Source: Eubacterium sp. MSJ-33 (GTDB lineage Bacteria; Bacillota; Clostridia; Lachnospirales; Lachnospiraceae). From it: a DNA stretch of 64,000 nucleotides. The notes beneath the pieces are model-generated. The model did no database searches, was not told the DNA's origin, and saw nothing but the letters and a program-made list of their open reading frames with translations. The stretch covers positions 1,556,001 through 1,620,000 of the forward strand of contig NZ_CP076562.1 in the NCBI RefSeq assembly GCF_022174665.1. The letters run 5' to 3'. A program made the position numbers and the translations under genes. Below are positions 38,407 through 46,338 of this stretch, one piece after another; within the stretch, counting starts at the first letter, position 1; each line of letters begins with the position of its first letter.

Positions 38407-38979
38407 TTAAACAAGTTCATTCAATACATCCATCATGGAAGATTTCGTCAAATATTTATAAATCTCCGACAAATCCTTTGGAGCGATCATATAATCCCGT
38501 TTGATCCACGCAATTGCCACATAGCACATGGAGTTTGCATAGTATTCAGCGATAATCTGACGGTCAAGCCATGGGTATTTGTGATTCTTGCCCTGTTTCT
38601 TCTGATCTATGATATCTAGCAGAAGCTTTGAAACCTCGCTTCGCGCAATGCTTTCAAACGAATTCTGTCCCTCTATGCACACCGCGCGCTCGTAAAAGCT
38701 TCGGTCATTCTGTATATTGGAGAACAACAATGTCAGTCCTTCCTGTATCATATCATTCACCAAAAGCGGCTTGATCGGTGTGAGCAGATCGTGCCGGACA
38801 ATATACTCCAAAAGTGCGTATTTATCCGAAAAATGATTATAGAATGTTGGCCGGATCACGCCCGCCTTATCCGTGATATCCTTAATCGTAATTTTCTCCA
38901 TCGGCAGTTTGCACAGCAGCTCCTTAAAACTTCTTGCAAGCAGTTCGTCCGTTGTTTCTCTTTTCCCTTTTGACTGCAT
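38407..38979 (-). CDS. TetR/AcrR family transcriptional regulator
   Basis: The product has 190 residues. The N-terminal helix-turn-helix covers about 10-56 (KITIKDITDKAGVIRPTFYN, then HFSDKYALLEYI). The C-terminal domain is of the type seen in DhaS-like TetR proteins. It probably regulates the MMPL/YhgE genes just downstream. No operator could be assigned. Confidence 0.88.
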   Translation of the reverse strand: MQSKGKRETTDELLARSFKELLCKLPMEKITIKDITDKAGVIRPTFYNHFSDKYALLEYIVRHDLLTPIKPLLVNDMIQEGLTLLFSNIQNDRSFYERAVCIEGQNSFESIARSEVSKLLLDIIDQKKQGKNHKYPWLDRQIIAEYYANSMCYVAIAWIKRDYMIAPKDLSEIYKYLTKSSMMDVLNELV

Positions 38980-39044
38980 ACTTATCCTTCCTTCTCTGTT
39001 TCCTATCCTGTCAACTACCCATAACTATACATTCTCTGCGTCCT

Positions 39045-40691
39045 CTACAGAAGTGGCGCCACCAATCGCAGCAGGCTCTGTCCGAATAGCTTCGTTTTAC
39101 TTGTCTTCCGGATCTCCTCCAACGTCACTTCATCACACTTTGCAAGTGTCAGCATATAATCTTCCTTAATTTCATAAATGACACTGCTGTTGAACATCCA
39201 GACGCCGCATTCAAAATGCAGATACAGGCTCCGATAGTCAAAATTAATCGTTCCGACCGTTGCCACCTTGTCGTCCACTACGACTGTTTTTGCATGGATA
39301 AACCCAGGTGTATACTGGAAAATCCGCACACCAGCCTCAATCAGCTGATAATAATACGACTGGGTTACCAGATAAACAAGTTTCTTATCCGGGATTCCCG
39401 GTGTAATGATGCGAACGTCTATCCCGCTTTTTGCCGCAAGTGTCAACGCTGTTACCATCTCATTGTCGATAATCAGATATGGCGTTGTAATATACACATA
39501 ATGCTTTGCCTTGTTAATCATATTCAGATAGATATTCTCACCGACGATCTCATTGTCCACAGGCGTATCACCATACGGCTGTATATAGCCGTCTGAGAAA
39601 AACGCGATATCCTGATGTTTCTCCGGTGAATACGATGAGTAATCATCCTTCTCTCCGGTCAGCATCAACCATGTCTGTAAAAACATCAGTGTCAGGTTCC
39701 AGACTGCTTCGCCCTTCAGCATGATACCGGTGTCCTTCCAATGTCCAAACCGCGATTTCTTGTTGATATACTCATCTGCCAGATTAATGCCACCGGTAAA
39801 TCCAACATAACCATCAATGACTGTGATTTTACGGTGGTCACGGTTGTTCTGCCGCAGGTTGAAGAATGGTCCGATCGGGTTAAATGCCGCAACCCTGATT
39901 CCTTTCTCCTTCATATCTTTGATGAACCGGGACGGAATCCACATAGAGCAGCCAAAATCATCATAGATCAAGCGAACATCCACGCCCTCTTTTGCCTTTC
40001 GCTCCATAATCTCTAAGATCGTATCCCACATCTCACCCTGTTTGATGATGAAATACTCCATAAATATAAAATGTTTTGCATTGTTTAATTCTTCCACAAG
40101 CTTAGCAAAATTATCCTCGCCAAGCGGAAAATATTTCACAACTGTATTCTTATAGACCGGATAACCGGCGGTTTTCGAAATATACGTTGACTGCACGCTT
40201 GCACTCTGGCTCAGCTTCCGTATTTCCCGCTGTCTGCTCTTATCACTTGGCATATACTGAAATGTATCGAGATGATTCTTCTGTGCATCCCGGATAAACT
40301 TCATACGGGTTCGGTTACCGGCAATTGCGATATACAACACACCACCCAGGATCGGTGTTACCATCATAAGTAAAATCCATGTCAGTTTATATGCAGGATT
40401 CTCCGGTTTATTGACGATATACAGCACAACCGTTGCCGAAAGCAGCAGTGCAAGCGTCTTCCAGTAGATCATATAATTCTTGGCAATTCCATACAGAAAT
40501 ACCCAGAAAAAAATCTGCAGGATCAACGTAAATACAACAATGGCAATCTTCGTGATATAGATAGACTTCGATTTGTTCTGCCTTCCATACCGCAACTTGT
40601 CGTGCCCATGTTCATGTTCTTCACCATGTATTGGTTTCTGAACAGCCGTCTGCTCTGTTTTCTGTTCAATTGTCTTTTCTGTCTCCTGCAA
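39045..40691 (-). CDS. cls: Cardiolipin synthase (phospholipase D family)
   Basis: The product has 548 residues from a TTG start at 40691 (GAAGGA 9 bp upstream). Two membrane helices lie at about 45-110, followed by two PLD domains with HKD motifs (DHRKITVIDG and HAKTVVVDD). It joins two phosphatidylglycerol molecules into cardiolipin and glycerol at the membrane. The first 30 residues are rich in Glu, Gln and Thr and unusual for the family. It stands 84 bp behind a methyltransferase gene on the same strand. Confidence 0.93.
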   Translation of the reverse strand: MQETEKTIEQKTEQTAVQKPIHGEEHEHGHDKLRYGRQNKSKSIYITKIAIVVFTLILQIFFWVFLYGIAKNYMIYWKTLALLLSATVVLYIVNKPENPAYKLTWILLMMVTPILGGVLYIAIAGNRTRMKFIRDAQKNHLDTFQYMPSDKSRQREIRKLSQSASVQSTYISKTAGYPVYKNTVVKYFPLGEDNFAKLVEELNNAKHFIFMEYFIIKQGEMWDTILEIMERKAKEGVDVRLIYDDFGCSMWIPSRFIKDMKEKGIRVAAFNPIGPFFNLRQNNRDHRKITVIDGYVGFTGGINLADEYINKKSRFGHWKDTGIMLKGEAVWNLTLMFLQTWLMLTGEKDDYSSYSPEKHQDIAFFSDGYIQPYGDTPVDNEIVGENIYLNMINKAKHYVYITTPYLIIDNEMVTALTLAAKSGIDVRIITPGIPDKKLVYLVTQSYYYQLIEAGVRIFQYTPGFIHAKTVVVDDKVATVGTINFDYRSLYLHFECGVWMFNSSVIYEIKEDYMLTLAKCDEVTLEEIRKTSKTKLFGQSLLRLVAPLL

Positions 40692-40775
40692 TCTACCTTT
40701 TCCTTCTTTCTTTATCTACCCCTACATCGTATATATCAATCCATCATCCAAATAATTGCATTCCTAACTGTCAAA

Positions 40776-41639
40776 CTACTCCACGCTCCATCGCCCTGAT
40801 GCGCCACAAGGAAGTATCAGCCCTGTTTCTTTCACCGGAAGGCCAATTTCCTGTGACTCCACATGTCCTCCAAATTTCTTTCCTACCTCAGCAGAAATCA
40901 TATATGTAAGCACCGCCGGAGCCAATCCGGTTGTATACGAATTCACCAGAAAAAACAATGGATCATCCGACAAAAGCTGACTTGCCAGTGCAATAAACGG
41001 ATGAATCTTCTCCTCCAGCTTCCAGATTTCGCCCTTTGGTCCTCTGCCATACGATGGCGGATCCATAATGATGCCATCATAATGATTGCCACGACGAATT
41101 TCCCGCTCCACGAACTTCACACAATCATCGACCAGCCAGCGGATTGGTGCATCCTCAAGTCCCGATGCCACAGCATTTTCCTTGCCCCATGTCACCATGC
41201 CCTTCGATGCGTCAACATGTGTAACCTTGGCACCTGCCTTAGCCGCCGCCAACGTGGCTCCACCCGTATAAGCAAACAGATTCAGCACCTTGATCTCTCG
41301 ATTTGCATTCCGTATCTTCTCACCAAACCAGTCCCAGTTCACCGCCTGTTCCGGAAACAGTCCTGTATGTTTAAATGTAAACGGTTTCAAATGAAATGTC
41401 AGATCCTTGTAATTGATACTCCACTGCTTCGGCAGATCAAAAAACTCCCATTCACCACCACCCTTGTTGCTACGGTGATAATGTCCATTCAGCTTCTTCC
41501 ATGCCGGATTCATCCGCGGAAGATCCCACAACACCTGCGGGTCCGGACGAAGTAAAATATAATCTCCCCATCGCTCCAGTTTTTCTCCTCTTGAACAATC
41601 TATAATCTCATATTCTTTCCACTGATCGGCTACCCACAT
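40776..41639 (-). CDS. Class I SAM-dependent methyltransferase, rRNA type (RlmI/RlmK-like)
   Basis: The product has 287 residues. SAM motif I is VLNLFAYTGGATLAAAKAGA, motif II VTHVDASKGMVTWGKENA, and motif IV IIMDPPSYGRGPKG, the DPPSF-like form of the 23S rRNA m5C/m2G enzymes. The PUA domain of RlmI is missing; instead there is a short N-terminal beta segment. Cytoplasmic. The exact rRNA position cannot be inferred. Confidence 0.85.
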   Translation of the reverse strand: MWVADQWKEYEIIDCSRGEKLERWGDYILLRPDPQVLWDLPRMNPAWKKLNGHYHRSNKGGGEWEFFDLPKQWSINYKDLTFHLKPFTFKHTGLFPEQAVNWDWFGEKIRNANREIKVLNLFAYTGGATLAAAKAGAKVTHVDASKGMVTWGKENAVASGLEDAPIRWLVDDCVKFVEREIRRGNHYDGIIMDPPSYGRGPKGEIWKLEEKIHPFIALASQLLSDDPLFFLVNSYTTGLAPAVLTYMISAEVGKKFGGHVESQEIGLPVKETGLILPCGASGRWSVE

Positions 41640-41770
41640 ATACTTTTAGTCCCTTTCGTCTATTTTCTTATACATTGCGTCCTGATTTTATACAAGCAAT
41701 ACTAACACACCCATCTTTTCAGTGCAAGAATGAAAGTCCTGTTTTTGGCATGAAATACAGCTAAAAAAAG

Positions 41771-41804
41771 ACAGTTTGCACATTTTGTACATGCAAACTG
41801 TCGT
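41771..41804 (-). terminator. Terminator after citrate synthase
   Basis: A perfect 11-bp stem GACAGTTTGCA/TGCAAACTGTC is followed on the minus strand by TTTTTTT. It lies 8 bp past the stop codon. Confidence 0.9.
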
Positions 41805-41811
41805 AATTTCA

Positions 41812-43170
41812 TTACCAATCACGTTTCTCGATTGGAATATATTCTTTGTGATGACCAACGAATTTGTACGCCGGACGGATAATCTTGCCCTTATTTACCA
41901 ACTCTTCAATCCGGTGTGCAGACCAGCCGGAGATACGAGAGATTGCAAAGATTGGCGTGAAGATCTCGATTGGAAGCTTCAACATCGTATAAACGAATCC
42001 ACTGTAGAAATCGACATTCGCGCAAACCGTCTTAAATGTCCGACGATGCTCGCTAATCAACTCCGCTGCGATACGCTCAACTCTGTCATACAATGCAAAT
42101 TCGTCCTGCAAGCCCTTTTCCTCAGAAAGCTTCTTTGCGTATTTCTTCAAAATTACGGCTCTTGGATCAGACTCACTGTAAACCGCGTGTCCCATACCGT
42201 AGATCAGGCCGGAATGATCGAATCCCTTCTTATCAAGCAAGCCCTGTAGATATTCAGAGATTTCATCTTCATTCTCCCAATCCTTGACATGCATCTTCAT
42301 ATCATCAAACATCTGCTGTACCTTGATATTCGCACCACCATGCTTCGGTCCTTTCAGAGAACCAAGAGAGGCAGCGACAGTTGAATACGTATCCGTTCCT
42401 GTCGATGTCAATACATGTGTCGTAAAGGTTGAGTTGTTACCTCCGCCATGTTCCGCATGGATAACCAGACAAACATCCAGAACCTTTGCTTCTAACGCCG
42501 TGTATTTTCCATCGGTACGAAGCAGACGCAAGATATTCTCCGCAGTTGAAAGCTCTTTCTTCGGTCTGTGGATAACCAAGCTCTTATCGAGATAATAATG
42601 TCTGTATGCCTGATAACCATACGCCGCCATAACCGGGAACTGGGCAATCAGCTGCAGACATTGCATCAATACATTTTTGATATCCAGATTGTTTGGATCC
42701 GGATCGTAAGTATACAAAGTAAGAACACATTTCTGCAGGACATTCATCATATCGCGGCTCGGTGCCTTCATGATAACATCACGGTTAAAGCTCTCCGGCA
42801 ACTGGCGAAGCTCACCAAGTACTTCCTTGAAGCAGTCAAGTTGTTCCTGACTTGGAAGATCACCGAACAAAAGCAGATATGTCGTTTCTTCAAAACCATA
42901 CTGACTGTTACGGAAGCCCTGCACAAGCTGCTGAACTTCATATCCCTGAAAATAAAGTTCTCCAGGAATTGGTACACGATGTCCATCCACAACGCTAAAT
43001 CCCATAACGTCGGACACCTCTGTAAGTCCGGTCAGTACGCCTCGTCCGTTGGAGTCTCGAAGTCCCCGCTTTACGTTGTACTCTTCGTAGAGATTTAAGT
43101 CAATCTTACCGGAGTCATTACAAAAACGTACATATTCATCTAGTATCTGGTCAAATTTCAAATCTGACAT
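41812..43170 (-). CDS. gltA: Citrate synthase
   Basis: The product has 452 residues, slightly longer than usual. It condenses acetyl-CoA and oxaloacetate. Active-site blocks are present: HAEHGGGNNSTFTTHVLTST, GSLKGPKHGGAN and GMGHAVYSESDPRA. GVSKSP-type N-terminus is absent; instead there are about 45 residues ahead of the core. In Lachnospiraceae it feeds the oxidative branch to 2-oxoglutarate and glutamate. Its start lies 16 bp after the kinase stop, so the two are co-transcribed. Confidence 0.93.
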   Translation of the reverse strand: MSDLKFDQILDEYVRFCNDSGKIDLNLYEEYNVKRGLRDSNGRGVLTGLTEVSDVMGFSVVDGHRVPIPGELYFQGYEVQQLVQGFRNSQYGFEETTYLLLFGDLPSQEQLDCFKEVLGELRQLPESFNRDVIMKAPSRDMMNVLQKCVLTLYTYDPDPNNLDIKNVLMQCLQLIAQFPVMAAYGYQAYRHYYLDKSLVIHRPKKELSTAENILRLLRTDGKYTALEAKVLDVCLVIHAEHGGGNNSTFTTHVLTSTGTDTYSTVAASLGSLKGPKHGGANIKVQQMFDDMKMHVKDWENEDEISEYLQGLLDKKGFDHSGLIYGMGHAVYSESDPRAVILKKYAKKLSEEKGLQDEFALYDRVERIAAELISEHRRTFKTVCANVDFYSGFVYTMLKLPIEIFTPIFAISRISGWSAHRIEELVNKGKIIRPAYKFVGHHKEYIPIEKRDW

Positions 43171-43186
43171 AACCTCAACTCCTATC

Positions 43187-45595
43187 TTATTCGATCTCTT
43201 TGCTTGTAGAATAACTGTAGTCAGTTATCTTTCCCGTACTCGGGTCCGCATAAGCACTTATGCTGATATATTGAGTATCTTCGTACTTATATGCATAATA
43301 TGAAATGAACGATGAATATTCATCTTTTGAGAAATCATCTTCGCCCAAATCCCCATAAACAGATTCAATCTTGTTTCCATCATCAGTCATGGAAATTCCG
43401 CCCGGGAATACAGCATTTCCTGTATAATAATTCATATCTACATCAATTCTTGAAATATATGCATGCTCTGGCAAAATAGCATTACCCGTATAATTATTCA
43501 ACGTGATTCCTATCTTTTCTCCGTCCTTCTCCATATAGGTACTCTCACTGCCTTTTCCACCGATGTAAGCTGATACGGAAGAATCCAGTGTCCAGCCGTC
43601 TGCGGCAAACTCAGAAAATGTAACCGGAAGCACATAGTTTTTATCACCGATTGTAATAATACTGTCAAACCGATCTGCGCTTGGCCCATCCGGTGCCACA
43701 TACTTATCATTGATTGCCGGAGCATCAACACTGATATCCCCTACATTTGTCCCAATATCCGGCAGATTTGAATTCGCAATGCTTATGGAATACAGGTTCA
43801 TTTCATCTGACACTTCTAAATCCATACCATCTTTGACTTCATCTCCGGCATAATCAATCGCAACATACTGGCTATCATCAATGGAATGTGTTCCCTCATA
43901 TCGACTCTCCGGAGCACCGAATGCCGTCTTAATATCATTCTCCGTGGAAGTGAACAATTTGATTCCATTTGACAGTTCGATGGAAAAATCATCCTTATGG
44001 TCGTCAATTCTTGCATTAAATGAGAATCCGACAACAAAGCAACTGTTTATGTCTGCCTCATTCATTCCCGGGTTCGCTACAACCACCGTTAATTCTGCAC
44101 GGTCTGTATAACAGGTCAGGTAATCCCAATCACCTGCTGCTACCTTGACAACAGAACTGTCTGTCTGCCATCCCTTTGATTTCCACTCAGAATACGGCAG
44201 CGGGAACTGGTAAAGCGTACCGTCAATACTTGCCGTGTAATCACGCCATGTATCAGATAACGCGGTCGGCCAGATATATTCATACGAACCTGTCGCATTC
44301 GCTTCTGTCGTTGCTTCCGTTGTACCCTCTGTCGTTACGTCGGTTGCACTGGCGGCTTCCGTTGTATCGGCCGGTGCTTCTGTCGTTGTTTTATCATTTT
44401 CTTTTTTCTTTCCGCCGCCTAAGATCAGAACCAATCCAATGATCAATGCCACAACCGCTGCCGTAACGCCGGCAATCAAGCCAATTTTCTTTTTATTGTT
44501 CGATGACTCTGCATTATTCTGTCCCGGTGTCAGATGCATCGACTGCATAGACACGGATGTTGAATTATTCCCGGGCGCGGCATATGGATTTGCCTGTGGG
44601 ACAGCACTCACACTGGCAATCGGTCCACTTCCATATAAATCCGACAACAATTCTCCGATATTCTGATATCGCTCGGTTGCCTTTACCGCCAGTCCTTTGC
44701 GGAGAACAGCTTCCGTCCGCTCGGAAACTGTGATTCCTTTTGAAGAAGGATTCACATAGGTATCATCTTCCATACGTTCTACGCCGTTCGGCGGAACCTC
44801 ACCGGTAAGCATCTTATACATGGTCGCACACAAACTGTAGATATCTGTCCAAGGGCCCTGCTTTCCCTTCGCATAATACTGCTCCGGTGGTGCATATCCA
44901 TGCTTCAATATAACTGTATATGTTTTATCGGTTTCCGCGGACTGTCCGCGCACCGAACCAAAATCAATCAGCTTGATCTTTCCCTCATTATCTACCATGA
45001 TATTGTCCGGGCTGATATCCCGGTGAACAAGACCATTTTTATGTACCTCATATAAGGACTCGAAAACCGGTTTCATCAGAGCAAGCACCGTTGCTTCATC
45101 CAATGTGCCACCCATACCCTTTAGATAATGTTTAAGATCCACACCATTGATATATTCCATAACAATATAGCCGGTACCATTCTCATAGAAGAAATCCTTC
45201 ACTGAAACAATGCCCTGCAGCTGATAGAACTTCGAAAGATTTCTCGCTTCTTCCACATAGCGTTTCAAACCTTTGTCGTAGATTTCCTGCTTGTTCTCAT
45301 TCGTCGTGACCGTCGTTGTCGCCATTGTATCACGATGCGCAAAGCTCTCCGGGAAATATTCCTTAATGGCAATATATGTCTGAAGATTCAGATCCCAGCC
45401 GATATAAGTGATTCCAAAACCACCCATACCGATTACACGGCCAATCATGTATTTCCCTTGCAATACTGTAAATGGTCGCAAACAATTTGTCTTTTCTTCA
45501 TATCCGTTCACGTCAAATCCGCAGTACGGACATGTATCTTCCCCCTGTCCAAGGGCCTGCATACAATTCGGACATTTGTCGTATCTATTCTGCAT
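43187..45595 (-). CDS. Membrane Ser/Thr protein kinase with N-terminal zinc ribbon and external domains
   Basis: The product has 802 residues. Residues 8-25 are a zinc ribbon (CPNC and CPYC). The Hanks-type kinase domain covers about 45-310: glycine loop GMGGFG, K78, HRDISPDN with D193 (Ser stands where Lys is common), DFG 211-213 and CATMYKMLTGEVPP. A helix at about 372-393 (IGLIAGVTAAVVALIIGLVL) is followed by a Thr/Glu linker (TTEA repeats) and two related external domains (YQFPLPYSEWKSKGW and YVLPVTFSEFAADGW). There are no PASTA repeats, so the external ligand is unlikely to be muropeptide of the usual kind. It is first in an operon with citrate synthase. Confidence 0.9.
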   Translation of the reverse strand: MQNRYDKCPNCMQALGQGEDTCPYCGFDVNGYEEKTNCLRPFTVLQGKYMIGRVIGMGGFGITYIGWDLNLQTYIAIKEYFPESFAHRDTMATTTVTTNENKQEIYDKGLKRYVEEARNLSKFYQLQGIVSVKDFFYENGTGYIVMEYINGVDLKHYLKGMGGTLDEATVLALMKPVFESLYEVHKNGLVHRDISPDNIMVDNEGKIKLIDFGSVRGQSAETDKTYTVILKHGYAPPEQYYAKGKQGPWTDIYSLCATMYKMLTGEVPPNGVERMEDDTYVNPSSKGITVSERTEAVLRKGLAVKATERYQNIGELLSDLYGSGPIASVSAVPQANPYAAPGNNSTSVSMQSMHLTPGQNNAESSNNKKKIGLIAGVTAAVVALIIGLVLILGGGKKKENDKTTTEAPADTTEAASATDVTTEGTTEATTEANATGSYEYIWPTALSDTWRDYTASIDGTLYQFPLPYSEWKSKGWQTDSSVVKVAAGDWDYLTCYTDRAELTVVVANPGMNEADINSCFVVGFSFNARIDDHKDDFSIELSNGIKLFTSTENDIKTAFGAPESRYEGTHSIDDSQYVAIDYAGDEVKDGMDLEVSDEMNLYSISIANSNLPDIGTNVGDISVDAPAINDKYVAPDGPSADRFDSIITIGDKNYVLPVTFSEFAADGWTLDSSVSAYIGGKGSESTYMEKDGEKIGITLNNYTGNAILPEHAYISRIDVDMNYYTGNAVFPGGISMTDDGNKIESVYGDLGEDDFSKDEYSSFISYYAYKYEDTQYISISAYADPSTGKITDYSYSTSKEIE

Positions 45596-45673
45596 GGCTT
45601 ACCTCTCTCATTCTCACCCATAAATATCCGGTCTACCCTCTGTCAGTGCCGATTATTTTACATATACCTGCTA

Positions 45674-45702
45674 ATTATAGCAAATTTCATAGGTTGCTAC
45701 AA
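45674..45702 (-). promoter_or_regulatory. Promoter of the kinase-citrate synthase operon
   Basis: -35 TTGTAG (45697-45702), 17 bp, -10 TATAAT (45674-45679), preceded by TGC (extended -10). The leader is about 75 nt. Confidence 0.65.
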
Positions 45703-45742
45703 GTTTTTTGTCATAAATGCTTTATCCGGACAAAGTTATGTG

Positions 45743-46333
45743 TCAGATTTCAATCAGATATTTCTCAAATGCATTCACAACCTTGGTGTTCTTATACTCA
45801 CAAATCCGTTTAAAATCTCTTCCATAATTAATATGCACGTGTCCATGTGCAAACAGCATCGGCTCATACTCATCTAGAATCTGATAGAATGCCTGAAATC
45901 CGGTATGTGGCAAATCAGTACTGTCGTTTAACTCAAATGCCGGAGAATGTGTAATCAGAATATCAAGTCCCCCTGCCTTCTTAATCTTCTTTCGAAGTTT
46001 GCGCACACGTTTCTTCATCTCATTCTCAGTAAACTGATAGTTCCCGAAATTATAACACATGCTTCCGCCAAGTCCCGCAATCCGGATACCATTGTACACA
46101 TATACATCATCGTCGATACAGATACATCCATCCGGCGGTGTTTCATCATAACAGGAATCATGGTTCCCATGCACATACAGAATCGGCACTTTCGCAAATG
46201 TCGCTATAAAAGACAGGAACTGTGGAGCCAGATCTCCGCAGGAAATAATCAGATCAATTCCCTCTAATTTACTTTTCTCAAAATAATCCCAATAATATCT
46301 GGACTCTTCGTCTGCGAGTAACAAAATCTTCAT
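45743..46333 (-). CDS. Calcineurin-like metallophosphoesterase
   Basis: The product has 196 residues. Metal-binding blocks: SCGDLAPQFL, YVHGNHDSC, THSPAFELN and FAHGHVHINY. The first block, normally DxH, reads LLADEES, so the usual histidine is missing and one metal site may differ. Cytoplasmic. Its start is 5 bp from the stop of the ParB-like/BMP gene, which points to a shared role. Confidence 0.85.
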   Translation of the reverse strand: MKILLLADEESRYYWDYFEKSKLEGIDLIISCGDLAPQFLSFIATFAKVPILYVHGNHDSCYDETPPDGCICIDDDVYVYNGIRIAGLGGSMCYNFGNYQFTENEMKKRVRKLRKKIKKAGGLDILITHSPAFELNDSTDLPHTGFQAFYQILDEYEPMLFAHGHVHINYGRDFKRICEYKNTKVVNAFEKYLIEI

Positions 46334-46338
46334 TTATC

